46,825 nucleotides of DNA from Bacteroidota bacterium (GTDB lineage: Bacteria; Bacteroidota; Ignavibacteria; Ignavibacteriales; Ignavibacteriaceae), in NCBI GenBank assembly GCA_021824145.1, contig JAKALM010000020.1:1-46825 (forward strand). Direction: 5' to 3'. This document shows positions 24,312-34,221 of this stretch, piece by piece. Made by a program: the position numbers and the translations under genes. Position 1 is the stretch's first letter, and the number at the start of each line of letters is the position of its first letter. A model generated the notes under the pieces. The model was not told the origin of the DNA. It was given only the letters and a program-made list of their open reading frames with translations, and made no database searches.

Positions 24312-24680
24312 TTATAATACTTCTGGTGCTAACGAAACAATTTTCATAAATTGTTTTTCTCTTAATTCTCTTGCAACTGGTCCAAAAATACGAGTTCCTC
24401 TTGGCTCATTTTGGGCATTTATTAGAACTGCAGCATTTTCATCAAATCTTATATAGGAACCATCTTTTCTTCTAACTTCTTTTTTAGTTCTAACAATTAC
24501 TGCTCTAGAAACTTCGCCTTTTTTCACTGTTCCATTTGGAATTGCTGTTTTAACTGAAACTACAATAAGATCACCAACACTAGCATATTTTCTTCCGCTT
24601 CCGCCAAGCACGCGAATGCATCTAACTTTTTTTGCGCCAGAGTTATCGGCAACAACTAAATTCGTTTCTTCTTGAATCAT
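24312..24680 (-). CDS. rplN: 50S ribosomal protein L14
   Basis: The 122-residue L14 starts [20 protein letters not shown] and has conserved [20 protein letters not shown] followed by [20 protein letters not shown]. It forms inter-subunit bridges with 16S rRNA. ATG start, 23 nt after rpsQ, in standard order. Confidence 0.98.
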   Translation of the reverse strand: MIQEETNLVVADNSGAKKVRCIRVLGGSGRKYASVGDLIVVSVKTAIPNGTVKKGEVSRAVIVRTKKEVRRKDGSYIRFDENAAVLINAQNEPRGTRIFGPVARELREKQFMKIVSLAPEVL

Positions 24681-24703
24681 TTCTACTTATTCTCCTTAGC
24701 TTG

Positions 24704-24961
24704 CTACTTGGCTTTTTCAACAATTTCTACTAAACGCCATCTTTTCTTTAAGCTTAGAGGGCGTGTTTCCATAATTTTTACTTTATCTCCAATCTGACAT
24801 TCATTTTTTTCATCATGAGCCATTAGCTTAGTCGTTTTCTTAAAATATTTTTTATAGATTGGATGAGACACTTTACGTTCAATTGCTACAGTAATTGTTT
24901 TTTGCATTTTATTACTGGTTACAACACCAACTCTAGTTTTTCTTAATGAACGCTGTTCCAT
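24704..24961 (-). CDS. rpsQ: 30S ribosomal protein S17
   Basis: The 85-residue OB-fold protein has [40 protein letters not shown] and [20 protein letters not shown]. It is a primary 16S binder. The ATG at 24961 lies 2 nt after the rpmC stop; an in-frame TTG two codons earlier overlaps that stop and is less likely to be the start. Confidence 0.97.
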   Translation of the reverse strand: MEQRSLRKTRVGVVTSNKMQKTITVAIERKVSHPIYKKYFKKTTKLMAHDEKNECQIGDKVKIMETRPLSLKKRWRLVEIVEKAK

Positions 24962-24963
24962 AA

Positions 24964-25200
24964 TCAAGCCTTAACTCCTTCTTTTTTGTCCCTGGCTTCA
25001 GATTTTTGATTAGCAAATTGTCTTTCGCGATCAACAGTTTTCATTCTTGCAATGTCTTTTTTAGTCAATTTAATTTTAGATGTATTTGTCAATTGCTTAA
25101 GCTGGTGTGCAAATCTTAAATCCAATAAATTTTTTTGTTCTTCCTGGATTTGCTTCTTTAATTCTATGTCTTTTAATTCTCTTACTTCATGAATTTTCAT
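24964..25200 (-). CDS. rpmC: 50S ribosomal protein L29
   Basis: The 78-residue two-helix protein has [40 protein letters not shown] and [16 protein letters not shown]. It lies at the tunnel exit near the SRP and trigger factor sites. ATG start, 15 nt after rplP and 2 nt before rpsQ. Confidence 0.96.
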   Translation of the reverse strand: MKIHEVRELKDIELKKQIQEEQKNLLDLRFAHQLKQLTNTSKIKLTKKDIARMKTVDRERQFANQKSEARDKKEGVKA

Positions 25201-25215
25201 TTCACACCTTAAATA

Positions 25216-25632
25216 TTATTCGAAATCTGGTCGCGATACAACTTTAGTTTTTATAGGCAATTTATAGGCGCATGTTTTCAAAGCATCGTTAGCCAATTCC
25301 TTGGAAACACCGGCAACTTCAAATAGAACTCTGCCTGGTTTAATTACAGCTACCCAAAATTCTGGAGCGCCTTTTCCTTTTCCCATTCTAGTTTCAAGAG
25401 GTTTTTTAGAAACCGGTTTATCTGGGAAAATTCTAATCCAAACTTTTCCATCTCTTTTCATTTTTCTTGATAAAGCAACACGGCACGCTTCAATTTGCCT
25501 ACTAGTAATCCAGTGTGGTTCAAGAGCTTTTAAACCAAAATCACCGAAAGCAATTGTGCTTCCGCGTTTAGCTTTACCAGCCATTCTACCGCGCTGCGCT
25601 TTTCTAAATTTAACTCTTTTGGGCATTAACAT
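25216..25632 (-). CDS. rplP: 50S ribosomal protein L16
   Basis: The 138-residue L16 starts [20 protein letters not shown], the usual start for the family, so the first ATG is kept. Conserved segments are [40 protein letters not shown] and [19 protein letters not shown]. It contacts A-site tRNA near the peptidyl transferase centre. It follows rpsC by 21 nt. Confidence 0.97.
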   Translation of the reverse strand: MLMPKRVKFRKAQRGRMAGKAKRGSTIAFGDFGLKALEPHWITSRQIEACRVALSRKMKRDGKVWIRIFPDKPVSKKPLETRMGKGKGAPEFWVAVIKPGRVLFEVAGVSKELANDALKTCAYKLPIKTKVVSRPDFE

Positions 25633-25653
25633 GATTAAAAAACTCCGGTGTAA

Positions 25654-26295
25654 TTATTCAGTAAATCTTTTTCCTAAAATTTCTCCACGGCAAATCCAAA
25701 CTTTTATTCCGATAGATCCATAAATAGTTTCAGCTCTGCCATTTGCATAATCTATATCGGCTCTAATTGTATGAAGCGGAATTCTACCTTCTTTGTACTG
25801 TTCTGTTCTAGCCATTTCAGCCCCGCCTAATCTTCCCGAACACATAATTCTTATTCCTTCTGCACCCATTCTCATAGCCGCAGTAATTGCCATCTTCATT
25901 GCTCTTCTAAAAGAAACTCTTCCTTCAATTTGACTTGCTATGTTTTCTGCCACTAAATAGGCATCTAATTCTGGTCTTTTTATCTCAGATATTTGAACTT
26001 TAACTTCTTTATCAGTTATTTGTTTTAATTCTTGTTCAAGCTGAGTAATTTCTTTTCCACTTTTTCCAATTACTACTCCTGGTCTTGAAGTATGAATTGT
26101 TAAAATAATATTCTTGGAGGTTCTATCAATTACTAATCTCGCAATACCAGCTTTTTTCAAACGACTACGTATATAATTTCTAAGCTTTTCATCTTCTTTC
26201 AACTTAACTGAGTATGATTTATTTTCATACCAATTAGAGTCCCATCCTCTAATAATTCCTACTCTTAATCCAACCGGGTTTGTTTTTTGTCCCAA
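25654..26295 (-). CDS. rpsC: 30S ribosomal protein S3
   Basis: The 213-residue S3 starts [20 protein letters not shown], with a KH domain ([20 protein letters not shown]) and C-terminal signature ([20 protein letters not shown]). It forms part of the mRNA entry helicase. The start codon is TTG, with a strong AGGAGG upstream. It lies 17 nt after rplV. Confidence 0.97.
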   Translation of the reverse strand: MGQKTNPVGLRVGIIRGWDSNWYENKSYSVKLKEDEKLRNYIRSRLKKAGIARLVIDRTSKNIILTIHTSRPGVVIGKSGKEITQLEQELKQITDKEVKVQISEIKRPELDAYLVAENIASQIEGRVSFRRAMKMAITAAMRMGAEGIRIMCSGRLGGAEMARTEQYKEGRIPLHTIRADIDYANGRAETIYGSIGIKVWICRGEILGKRFTE

Positions 26296-26312
26296 AAATT
26301 ACCTCCTAAGAA

Positions 26313-26654
26313 TTATGCCTTTTTAGCAACTATAATTGTTAAATGACATGATCTTTTTCTAATTCTATATGCACGTCCCATAGGTGCAGGTGAAATTCTT
26401 TTTAATGTTGGGCCTTGATTTACAAATGCCTCTTTAACAAACAATTCTTCAGGCTCAACTTTTGATTCTTCTTTATTCATTAAATTTGAAATTGCAGATC
26501 TTAAAACTTTTTCAGCATCTTTAGAAGCATGCTTTGGAGAAAAGTGTAAAATCTCCAATGCTTTACTAACCGAAACACCACGTATAAGATCTATAACCAA
26601 ACGCATTTTTCTTGGTGATGAACCAATATATCTATGTACTGCTCTTGCTTCCAT
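26313..26654 (-). CDS. rplV: 50S ribosomal protein L22
   Basis: The 113-residue L22 has HRYIGSSPRKMRLVIDLIRG and the loop/C-terminal signature PTLKRISPAPMGRAYRIRKR with CHLTIIV. Its long loop lines the exit tunnel. ATG start, 20 nt after rpsS. Confidence 0.97.
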   Translation of the reverse strand: MEARAVHRYIGSSPRKMRLVIDLIRGVSVSKALEILHFSPKHASKDAEKVLRSAISNLMNKEESKVEPEELFVKEAFVNQGPTLKRISPAPMGRAYRIRKRSCHLTIIVAKKA

Positions 26655-26674
26655 TTATCTTAAAACCTCTCAAT

Positions 26675-26992
26675 TTATTTTCCACCAGGTGCTGCAGGTG
26701 CTGCAGATACTGGCTTTGATGCTTTTTCAGCTTTAGTCCCAGGATGACCTCTAAAAATTCTTGTCGGTGAAAATTCACCTAATTTATGCCCAACCATATT
26801 TTCAGTAATATAAACAGGAATCATTTTATTTCCATTGTGAACAGCAATTGTATGTCCAACAAATTCTGGAGTAATGGTTGAAGCCCTGGACCAAGTTTTA
26901 ATAATTTTTTTCTGATTTGAAGCATTTAGCTGATTAATTTTTTCAGCTAATTTGAAACTTACAAATGGTCCTTTTTTAACCGACCTAGGCAT
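26675..26992 (-). CDS. rpsS: 30S ribosomal protein S19
   Basis: The 105-residue S19 has [39 protein letters not shown] and [18 protein letters not shown]. It ends with an Ala/Pro-rich tail ([11 protein letters not shown]). It lies in the 30S head beside S13. ATG start, 13 nt after rplB. Confidence 0.97.
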   Translation of the reverse strand: MPRSVKKGPFVSFKLAEKINQLNASNQKKIIKTWSRASTITPEFVGHTIAVHNGNKMIPVYITENMVGHKLGEFSPTRIFRGHPGTKAEKASKPVSAAPAAPGGK

Positions 26993-27005
26993 ATAATCTC
27001 TCTAT

Positions 27006-27830
27006 TTATTTCCGTCTTTTAATAATTAATTTATTCGATTCTTTTTTACGTTTCCTTGTTTTCAAACCTTTAGCTTTTTGGCCCCAAGGTGAAACTGGAT
27101 GACCACCGCCAGAAGTTTTTCCTTCTCCACCACCCATTGGATGATCAACAGGATTCATTGCAACACCTCTAACATGAGGACGTTTACCTTTCCATCTAGT
27201 TCTTCCGGCTTTACCCAAACTAATATTTTCTTGTTCGGCATTACCAACTGCGCCATAAGTAGCAAGACAATTTAGCCTAACCATTCTTACTTCGCCAGAA
27301 GGCATTTTTAACTGAGCATAATCTCCTTCTTTTGCCATAAGTTGAAGCGATGAACCAGCGCTGCGGCCAAGTTGTCCACCTTTGCCAGGTTTTAATTCAA
27401 CATTATGAACAAAACTACCAAGCGGCATCTCTTTCAATGGCAATGCATTGCCAACCGTAATATCACTGCCAGAACCAGATTGAATTTTATCGCCAACTTT
27501 TAAACCTTCAGGAGCAATTATATATCTTTTATCGCCGTCGGCATAATGAAGGAGCGCAATTCTAGATGAACGGTTGGGGTCATATTCAATTGAAAAAACT
27601 TTTGCTGGAACACCAAATTTGTCGCGTTTAAAATCAATTATTCTATATCTTCTTTTATGACCGCCGCCCAAATGTCTGGCTGTAACTCTCCCAAGATTAT
27701 TTCTACCGCCAGATTTTCTTAACGAAACCGTTAAAGATTTTTCAGGAGTAGATTTTGTAATTTCCTCAAAAGAAGGAACTGACATAAATCTAGTTCCGGG
27801 AGTAATTGGTTTTAATTTATTTATAGCCAT
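27006..27830 (-). CDS. rplB: 50S ribosomal protein L2
   Basis: The 274-residue L2 has an SH3/OB RNA-binding core ([20 protein letters not shown]) and the C-terminal signature [20 protein letters not shown] followed by [10 protein letters not shown]. The conserved His in the GGGHPVSPW region lies near the peptidyl transferase centre. ATG start, 21 nt after rplW. Confidence 0.98.
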   Translation of the reverse strand: MAINKLKPITPGTRFMSVPSFEEITKSTPEKSLTVSLRKSGGRNNLGRVTARHLGGGHKRRYRIIDFKRDKFGVPAKVFSIEYDPNRSSRIALLHYADGDKRYIIAPEGLKVGDKIQSGSGSDITVGNALPLKEMPLGSFVHNVELKPGKGGQLGRSAGSSLQLMAKEGDYAQLKMPSGEVRMVRLNCLATYGAVGNAEQENISLGKAGRTRWKGKRPHVRGVAMNPVDHPMGGGEGKTSGGGHPVSPWGQKAKGLKTRKRKKESNKLIIKRRK

Positions 27831-27851
27831 CTAATCGACCTATTTCAATTT

Positions 27852-28145
27852 CTATACTTGTTCGAAAATTTCTATTGTTTCGCCTTTTTTTAGCGTAACA
27901 ATTGCTTTTTTGAATTTGGAAGTTTTACCAGTAAATCTTCCACTTTTTCTAAACTGAGTTTTCATTTTACCTGGATGATTTATGGTTCTTACGCTTTCAA
28001 CATGAACATTAAACTTTTTTTCAATTGCTTTAGCAATTTCTATTTTATTTGATTCTGGATTCACTAAAAAACCATACTTACCTTTATCGGCAGTTAAATT
28101 AGTCATCTTTTCAGTAATTAACGGGCTAATCAATATATCATGCAT
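27852..28145 (-). CDS. rplW: 50S ribosomal protein L23
   Basis: The 97-residue L23 has ILISPLITEKMTNLTADKGK, VNPESNKIEIAKAIEKKFNV and VESVRTINHPGKMKTQFRKS. It docks trigger factor and SRP at the tunnel exit. Its ATG lies one base after the rplD stop, suggesting coupled translation. Confidence 0.97.
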   Translation of the reverse strand: MHDILISPLITEKMTNLTADKGKYGFLVNPESNKIEIAKAIEKKFNVHVESVRTINHPGKMKTQFRKSGRFTGKTSKFKKAIVTLKKGETIEIFEQV

Positions 28146-28146
28146 G

Positions 28147-28794
28147 TTAATTCACCGATTCTTTCTTATTCTTAAATGAATTACTTATAACTTCAACCGC
28201 ACTCTTTTGCAAAACCAATATTTGATTATTCAAAATATCATATGTTGATGCTTTTTCTGCTTCTAAAATTTTTACTTTTGGAATATTTCTTCCTGACTTA
28301 TAAACAGAATCTTTCTTTCCGTTGGTCAGCAACAAAATCTTTTTGCCAGAAAATTTGAAAGCATTCAGGAAGTTAACAAAATCTTTAGTCTTTGGTTTTT
28401 CAAAATCAAAATCTTCAACTACTACTAATTGTTCATCCTTCACTTTATAACTTAAAGCAGATTTTTTAGCTAAGCCTTTCACTTTTTTAGGAAGTTCCTG
28501 TCTATAATCTCTTGGACGGGGACCAAAAATTGTTCCTCCCCCAACCCATAATGGTGATCTAGTTGTACCAGCTCTAGCACCACCTCTTCCTTTTTGTTTC
28601 CAAGGCTTTTTACCGCCACCGCTTACTTCTCCACGTTCTTTAGCTTTATGAGTCCCTTGTCTCTGGTTAGCTAAAAACGCTTTTACCATTAAGTATATAG
28701 CGTGGTCATTTGGTTCAATTCCAAAAATTTCATCAGCTAGCTCTAATTGCTCGCCAGATTTTGAACCATCTATTTTGAAAATATCTAATGTCAT
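28147..28794 (-). CDS. rplD: 50S ribosomal protein L4
   Basis: The 215-residue L4 has VKAFLANQRQGTHKAKERGE and the extended loop KKPWKQKGRGGARAGTTRSP with GTIFGPRPRDY, which reaches the exit tunnel. In Escherichia coli L4 represses the S10 operon; no leader of that kind was recognised here. ATG start, 12 nt after rplC. Confidence 0.97.
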   Translation of the reverse strand: MTLDIFKIDGSKSGEQLELADEIFGIEPNDHAIYLMVKAFLANQRQGTHKAKERGEVSGGGKKPWKQKGRGGARAGTTRSPLWVGGGTIFGPRPRDYRQELPKKVKGLAKKSALSYKVKDEQLVVVEDFDFEKPKTKDFVNFLNAFKFSGKKILLLTNGKKDSVYKSGRNIPKVKILEAEKASTYDILNNQILVLQKSAVEVISNSFKNKKESVN

Positions 28795-28806
28795 TTTAAT
28801 ACCAAA

Positions 28807-29430
28807 TTACTTCTTTAACAATTCAACGTAAGAATTTATTGCGCCAGGAACTGAACCTTTAATAAGAATTAAATTTTCTTCAGGAAGAATTTTAACAACT
28901 TTTAAGTTGGAAACAGTAACATTTTCATAACCGGTTCTTCCCGCCATTCTTTGTCCCTTAAATACACGTGATGGATAAGAGCTTGCACCAATCGAACCTG
29001 GTGCTCTTAAACGATCACTTTGACCATGAGTAGTACCGCCAACGCCACCAAAATTATGACGTCTCATTACACCTTGAAATCCCTTACCTTTGCTTTTTCC
29101 TTTAACTTTAATTACTTCGCCTTCGCTAAACAATTCAACTTTTACTTCATCACCAATTTTTAATTCACTAGTATTTGGAAATTTAAATTCTTTAAGAACA
29201 GCAGCAGGAGTTAAATTATTTTTCTTATACTGTCCGGCAACTGGCTTAGAGATATTTTTTTCTTTCTTCTGTCCAAAACTTAATTGAACAGCTTCATATC
29301 CATCTTTTTCTTTAGTTCTGATTGAAACAACTTTGCATGGGCCAGCAAGAATAACAGTCACGGGAATAACTTCACCGTTAGAATTAAAAATGCTAGACAT
29401 ACCTATTTTTTTACCAATTAAACCAGCCAT
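28807..29430 (-). CDS. rplC: 50S ribosomal protein L3
   Basis: The 207-residue L3 starts AGLIGKKIGMSSIFNSNGEV and has conserved GKGFQGVMRRHNFGGVGGTT, RAPGSIGASSYPSRVFKGQR and MAGRTGYENVTV. It initiates 23S folding near the peptidyl transferase centre. ATG start, 17 nt after rpsJ. Confidence 0.98.
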   Translation of the reverse strand: MAGLIGKKIGMSSIFNSNGEVIPVTVILAGPCKVVSIRTKEKDGYEAVQLSFGQKKEKNISKPVAGQYKKNNLTPAAVLKEFKFPNTSELKIGDEVKVELFSEGEVIKVKGKSKGKGFQGVMRRHNFGGVGGTTHGQSDRLRAPGSIGASSYPSRVFKGQRMAGRTGYENVTVSNLKVVKILPEENLILIKGSVPGAINSYVELLKK

Positions 29431-29447
29431 TGCAACTCCAAAATTCC

Positions 29448-29756
29448 TTAAAGCTTAATCTCAATATCAACACCCGCCGGTATATCCAATTTACTCAATG
29501 AATCGACGGTTTTGTTATTTGAATTATGAATATCAATTATTCTTTTATGTGCCCTTGTTTCAAATTGTTCTCTCGATTTTTTATCAACATGAGGAGATCT
29601 GAGTACAGTGTAAACAGTCCTTCTTGTTGGTAGTGGAATAGGACCAGATACAATTGCACCAGTACTTCTAACTGTTTTAATAATTTTTTCAGTCGATTTA
29701 TCTATCAAAATATGATCGTACGATTTCAATTTTATTCTAATCTTTTGACCAGGCAC
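29448..29756 (-). CDS. rpsJ: 30S ribosomal protein S10
   Basis: The 102-residue S10 has [40 protein letters not shown] and [19 protein letters not shown]. It is also the partner of NusB in antitermination. The start is GTG, with GGAGT upstream. It lies 69 nt after tuf, across a GC-rich hairpin that may partly separate str from S10 transcription. Confidence 0.97.
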   Translation of the reverse strand: MPGQKIRIKLKSYDHILIDKSTEKIIKTVRSTGAIVSGPIPLPTRRTVYTVLRSPHVDKKSREQFETRAHKRIIDIHNSNNKTVDSLSKLDIPAGVDIEIKL

Positions 29757-29787
29757 TTAAATACTCCTTATTATTTTTACACAGAAA

Positions 29788-29804
29788 TCCCGCCTGAGGC
29801 GGGA
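29788..29804 (-). terminator. GC-rich hairpin between tuf and rpsJ (possible weak terminator or processing site)
   Basis: A 7-bp stem TCCCGCC/GGCGGGA (29788-29794 with 29798-29804) around a 3-nt loop lies 21 nt after the tuf stop. On the minus strand it is followed by ATTTCTGTG, a poor T-tract, so partial termination or RNA processing is more likely than full termination. Confidence 0.5.
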
Positions 29805-29825
29805 ATCTGCTGAATACAAATAAGC

Positions 29826-31031
29826 TTACTCTATAATCTTTGTTACTACACCAGAAGCAACGGTTCTTCCGCCTTCACGAATAGCGAAACGTAAACCTTC
29901 TTCCATAGCAATTTCAGAAATCAATTCTACTGTAAGATTTACATTATCACCAGGCATAACCATTTCGGTTCCCGCTGGTAAAGTAGCAACTCCTGTAACA
30001 TCAGTTGTTCTGAAATAAAACTGAGGCCTATATCCATTAAAGAATGGTGTATGTCTTCCACCTTCTTCTTTTGAAAGAACATATATAGAACCTTCAAATT
30101 TTTTGTGAGGCGTAATTGAACCAGTTTTAGCTAAAACCATTCCGCGTTCAATTTCCTTTTTATCAACACCTCTTAAAAGAAGACCAGCATTATCACCAGC
30201 CATTGCTGAATCGAGTTCTTTTCTGAACATTTCGATACCGGTAATAACAGTCTTTTTATGAACACCAAGACCGATCAATTCAACTTCTTCTGCTAATTTT
30301 ACCTGACCTCTTTCAACTCTACCAGTTGCTACTGTACCACGACCGGTAATTGAAAATACGTCTTCAACAGGCATCAAGAATGGTTTATCTGTATCTCTTT
30401 GTGGAATTGGGATGTAACTATCAACAGCATCCATAAGTTCCCAGATACAATTATATCTTGGATCATCAGTTGGTGCATTGCTTGCGCCAGCTTCTAATGC
30501 TTTTAATGCAGAACCTTTTATAATTGGAATTTCATCGCCAGGGAATTCATAATAATTTAACAAATCTCTCAATTCAACTTCTACAAGTTCAATTAATTCT
30601 GGATCGTCAACCATATCTACTTTATTTAGAAATACAACTATTTTAGGAACACCTACCTGACGAGCAAGAAGAACGTGCTCTCTTGTCTGAGGCATTGGAC
30701 CATCAGTTGCAGCAACTACAAGTATAGCACCATCCATTTGTGCAGCACCAGTAATCATGTTTTTAACATAATCTGCGTGGCCTGGGCAATCTACGTGTGC
30801 ATAGTGTCTGTTTGCAGTTGAATATTCAACGTGTGCCGTAGCAATAGTAATACCTCTTTCTCTTTCTTCAGGCGCATTGTCAATACTATCAAATGTTCTA
30901 ATTTCTGACAAGCCTTTTTTTGCGAGAGCCATTGTGATGGCAGCTGTTAATGTAGTCTTGCCATGATCTACGTGACCGATTGTACCTACGTTAACGTGAG
31001 GTTTACTCCTATCAAATTTTTCTTTTGCCAT
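29826..31031 (-). CDS. tuf: Elongation factor Tu
   Basis: The 401-residue GTPase delivers aminoacyl-tRNA to the ribosome. It has G1 GHVDHGKTT, switch I ([12 protein letters not shown]), G3 [13 protein letters not shown]4 NKVDM, and barrel domains 2 and 3 (from about residue 215). It is the only tuf in the window. A second copy is not present at the tRNA-secE site, where many bacteria carry it. ATG start, 41 nt after fusA. Confidence 0.98.
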   Translation of the reverse strand: MAKEKFDRSKPHVNVGTIGHVDHGKTTLTAAITMALAKKGLSEIRTFDSIDNAPEERERGITIATAHVEYSTANRHYAHVDCPGHADYVKNMITGAAQMDGAILVVAATDGPMPQTREHVLLARQVGVPKIVVFLNKVDMVDDPELIELVEVELRDLLNYYEFPGDEIPIIKGSALKALEAGASNAPTDDPRYNCIWELMDAVDSYIPIPQRDTDKPFLMPVEDVFSITGRGTVATGRVERGQVKLAEEVELIGLGVHKKTVITGIEMFRKELDSAMAGDNAGLLLRGVDKKEIERGMVLAKTGSITPHKKFEGSIYVLSKEEGGRHTPFFNGYRPQFYFRTTDVTGVATLPAGTEMVMPGDNVNLTVELISEIAMEEGLRFAIREGGRTVASGVVTKIIE

Positions 31032-31072
31032 CTAATTCTCCTTTGAAATTAGTTTTCTTTTTTAATTCTTTC

Positions 31073-33172
31073 TTATGTTGTTATTACTGATTTCTTACCT
31101 AATGATTTTTCTGCAATCTCTTCTGCAATAGATTTTGGAACTTCGTTATAATAAGCAAACTGCATAGTATAAATTGCACGACCTTGAGTCATCGATCTAA
31201 GTATAGTTGCATAGCCAAACATTTCTGCAAGCGGAACAGTAGCTTTAATTACTTGAGCATCTTTTCTTGCGGAAAATCCTTCAATCTTTCCTCTTCTTGA
31301 ATTTAAATCTCCCATAACGTCACCCAAATATTCCTCTGGGGTTACAACCTCAACATCCATAATTGGTTCCAGAAGAATTGGTCGTCCTTTTTTTGCCGCT
31401 TCTTTAAATGCAATTGAGCCTGCAACCTTAAATGAAATTTCATCGGAATCAACATCATGGTAAGAACCATCATAAATTTTTGCTTTAATATCTACAACTG
31501 GAAAACCTGCAATTACACCATTTCTCATTGCTTCTTGAATTCCAGCAGATACTGCAGGAATATATTCTTTAGGAACAACTCCGCCAACTATTGCATTTGT
31601 AAACTCATATCCTTTACCAGGTTCATTAGGACTAAATTCCACCCAAACGTGGCCATATTTTCCTCGACCACCGCTTTGCTTGATAAACTTTCCTTCGGCA
31701 TTTACGGCTTGAGTAATAGTCTCTCTGTAAGCGACTTGTGGTTTCCCTACATTTGCTTCAACTTTAAATTCTCGCTTCATTCTATCAACAAGAATTTCTA
31801 AGTGTAGCTCGCCCATACCGCTAATTAATGTCTGTCCAGTTTCTTCATCAACTTTCACTTTAAATGTTGGATCCTCATCAGACAATTTTGAAAGTGAATC
31901 AGATAATTTATCTTGATCAGCTTTTGTTTTAGGTTCAATTGCAATTTGAATGACAGGTTCTGGGAAAACAATTTTTTCTAATATCACCGCATCATGTTCA
32001 TCGCAAAGAGTATCACCAGTCTTTGTATATTTTAACCCAACAGCAGCAGCTATATCGCCCGCCTTCACTTCTTCAATTTCTTCTCTATGGTTTGCATGCA
32101 TCTGAAGCAAGCGGCTAATTCTTTCTTTCTTTCCACTAACAGCATTATAGATATATGAACCTGATTTTAGAGACCCAGAATAAACTCTGAAAAAGGTTAA
32201 CTTACCGACATAAGGATCATTCATAATTTTAAATGCAAGCGCCGTAAATTTTTCTTTTTCATCAATTTTTCTTTTAACAGTATCGTTAATACCGATATGA
32301 TGCGCTTCAATTTCCTTAAAGTCTATTGGTGCAGGAAGAAAATCAATAATTGAATCGAGTAACTTTTGTACTCCTTTATTCTTGAATGCCGATCCACAAA
32401 GAACAGGAATAATAGTTAAGTCTATAGTAGCTTTTCTTAAAGCAACTTTGATTTCATCTTCAGTAATTTCTTTTCCCTCTAAATATTTTTCTAGAAGCGT
32501 ATCATCAATATCTGACACGGCTTCAAGCATTTGAGTTCTATATTTATTTGAAATTTCCGCTAGATCTTCTGGAATATCAAATTCATCATAAGTCGCACCC
32601 ATCGTTTCTTCATGGTACATTCGAGCTTTAAACGTAATCAAGTCAATTACTCCAGCAAACATGTCACCTTCACCAATAGGTAACGTAATCGGGATTGCAT
32701 TTGCACCAAGTCTATCCTTCATCATTTGCAAAGCGTTGTAAAAATCAGCTCCTGTGCGATCCATTTTATTAATAAAAGCAATTCTTGGAACACGATATTT
32801 ATCTGCTTGTCTCCAAACAGTCTCAGATTGCGGCTCAACACCACCTACTGCACAGAATAAAGCAACAGCACCATCTAAAACTCTTAAAGATCTTTCAACC
32901 TCAACAGTAAAATCAACGTGACCGGGAGTATCAATGATGTTAATTTGGTGATTATCCCAATAACAAGTAGTGGCAGCGCTTGTAATAGTAATTCCACGTT
33001 CTTTTTCTTGTTCCATCCAGTCCATAGTAGCAGCACCATCGTGTACTTCGCCAATTCTATGCAACTTTCCGGTATAATAAAGTATACGCTCGGTAGTTGT
33101 TGTTTTACCGGCGTCAATATGAGCCATAATTCCAATATTACGAACTCTGTCTATAGGTAGTCTTGCTGTCAT
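31073..33172 (-). CDS. fusA: Elongation factor G
   Basis: The 699-residue translocase GTPase has G1 [20 protein letters not shown], switch I ([14 protein letters not shown]), G3 [13 protein letters not shown]4 NKMDR, domain IV ([20 protein letters not shown]) and a domain V C-terminus ending [11 protein letters not shown]. All domains are intact. It drives ribosomal translocation. ATG start, 36 nt after rpsG, followed by tuf. Confidence 0.98.
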   Translation of the reverse strand: MTARLPIDRVRNIGIMAHIDAGKTTTTERILYYTGKLHRIGEVHDGAATMDWMEQEKERGITITSAATTCYWDNHQINIIDTPGHVDFTVEVERSLRVLDGAVALFCAVGGVEPQSETVWRQADKYRVPRIAFINKMDRTGADFYNALQMMKDRLGANAIPITLPIGEGDMFAGVIDLITFKARMYHEETMGATYDEFDIPEDLAEISNKYRTQMLEAVSDIDDTLLEKYLEGKEITEDEIKVALRKATIDLTIIPVLCGSAFKNKGVQKLLDSIIDFLPAPIDFKEIEAHHIGINDTVKRKIDEKEKFTALAFKIMNDPYVGKLTFFRVYSGSLKSGSYIYNAVSGKKERISRLLQMHANHREEIEEVKAGDIAAAVGLKYTKTGDTLCDEHDAVILEKIVFPEPVIQIAIEPKTKADQDKLSDSLSKLSDEDPTFKVKVDEETGQTLISGMGELHLEILVDRMKREFKVEANVGKPQVAYRETITQAVNAEGKFIKQSGGRGKYGHVWVEFSPNEPGKGYEFTNAIVGGVVPKEYIPAVSAGIQEAMRNGVIAGFPVVDIKAKIYDGSYHDVDSDEISFKVAGSIAFKEAAKKGRPILLEPIMDVEVVTPEEYLGDVMGDLNSRRGKIEGFSARKDAQVIKATVPLAEMFGYATILRSMTQGRAIYTMQFAYYNEVPKSIAEEIAEKSLGKKSVITT

Positions 33173-33208
33173 AACTTAATTATATTCTTTCTAATTCTAA
33201 TTTCATCA

Positions 33209-33676
33209 TTACCATTTGAAATGAGCAAATGCTTTATTTGCTTCTGCCATTTTATGTGTATCTTCTTTTTTCTTTACTGCAGATCCTTCATTATTAGAAG
33301 CCGCCAAAAGTTCAGAAGCTAATTTCAAAGACATAGATTTTTCATTCCTAGCCCTAGCATATGTTTTAATCCACCTCATAGCTAATGCACTTCTTCTTTC
33401 AGGCCTAACCTCTGTAGGTACTTGATATGTTGCACCGCCTACTCTTCTACTTCTAACTTCAATTACAGGTTGAACATTATTTAAAGCTTTTTTAAACACT
33501 TCCAATCCTGGTTTCTTAGATCGCTCTTCAATAATATCAAAGGCTTTATAAACAACATTGCGCGCCTTTGATTTTTTACCATCGTACATAATTGCATTAA
33601 TAAACTTAGCAACCAAAACTTCATTAAATTTTGGATCTGGTTTTAAACTATTCTTTTCAGCTCTTTTCTTTCTCAT
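33209..33676 (-). CDS. rpsG: 30S ribosomal protein S7
   Basis: The 155-residue S7 has [20 protein letters not shown], conserved [20 protein letters not shown] and [16 protein letters not shown]. It nucleates the 30S head and in some bacteria represses the str operon. ATG start, 5 nt after rpsL, so translation of the two is likely coupled. Confidence 0.98.
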   Translation of the reverse strand: MRKKRAEKNSLKPDPKFNEVLVAKFINAIMYDGKKSKARNVVYKAFDIIEERSKKPGLEVFKKALNNVQPVIEVRSRRVGGATYQVPTEVRPERRSALAMRWIKTYARARNEKSMSLKLASELLAASNNEGSAVKKKEDTHKMAEANKAFAHFKW

Positions 33677-33681
33677 AAAAC

Positions 33682-34059
33682 TTATTTAGCCTTTGGTTTT
33701 TTAGCGCCGTATTTTGATCTTCCTTTTTTTCTATCTTCAACACCACTGGTATCTAATGTCCCTCTAATAATGTGGTATCGAACTCCTGGCAAGTCCTTTA
33801 CCCTCCCACCTCTAATTAGTACAATAGAATGCTCTTGAAGATTATGTCCTTCACCAGGAATATATGCTGTTACTTCCATGCTATTTGTAAGCCTAACCCT
33901 TGCAACTTTTCTTAAAGCTGAATTAGGTTTTTTGGGAGTTGAAGTATATACTCTAGTACAAACTCCTCTTTTTTGTGGACAAGCATCGAGCGCCGGGGCT
34001 TTCTTCTTAGCCAAAATCCTTATCCGGCCTTTTCTTACTAGCTGATTAATTGTGGGCAC
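33682..34059 (-). CDS. rpsL: 30S ribosomal protein S12
   Basis: The 125-residue S12 has [60 protein letters not shown] and [20 protein letters not shown]. It lies at the decoding centre. The Lys of [10 protein letters not shown] is the wild-type residue at the classic streptomycin-sensitivity position. The start is GTG with GGAG upstream. It is the first gene after the promoter at 34104-34132. Confidence 0.98.
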   Translation of the reverse strand: MPTINQLVRKGRIRILAKKKAPALDACPQKRGVCTRVYTSTPKKPNSALRKVARVRLTNSMEVTAYIPGEGHNLQEHSIVLIRGGRVKDLPGVRYHIIRGTLDTSGVEDRKKGRSKYGAKKPKAK

Positions 34060-34103
34060 TAATTACTCCTAATATACAAAATCTAAAAAAATTTCAGACT
34101 TCT

Positions 34104-34132
34104 AATATAGATTATAGTTTAAATTTTGTCAA
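34104..34132 (-). promoter_or_regulatory. Sigma-70-type promoter of the str/S10/spc/alpha array
   Basis: TTGACA (34132-34127), 17-nt spacer and TATATT (34109-34104) on the minus strand are nearly perfect. The predicted start is near 34097, giving a leader of about 38 nt to the rpsL GTG. It lies just after the rpoC terminator in the direction of transcription. Confidence 0.85.
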
Positions 34133-34173
34133 GAAAACTATAAAATATTTTTGATTTAATAATAATTTCAAGT

Positions 34174-34209
34174 AAAAAAATCCGACTAGATTTTAATCCG
34201 AGTCGGATT
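34174..34209 (-). terminator. Rho-independent terminator after rpoC
   Basis: A 9-bp stem (AATCCGACT at 34179-34187 with AGTCGGATT at 34201-34209) has a 13-nt loop and is followed on the minus strand by a T-run (34180-34174). It lies 12 nt after the rpoC stop and separates the rpoBC unit from the ribosomal array. Confidence 0.88.
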
Positions 34210-34221
34210 AAGTTAATTAAT

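Noticed and set aside
29788-29804. Full terminator separating tuf from rpsJ
   Set aside because: The sequence after the stem lacks a proper T-tract and no good promoter was found before rpsJ, so at most partial termination is claimed.
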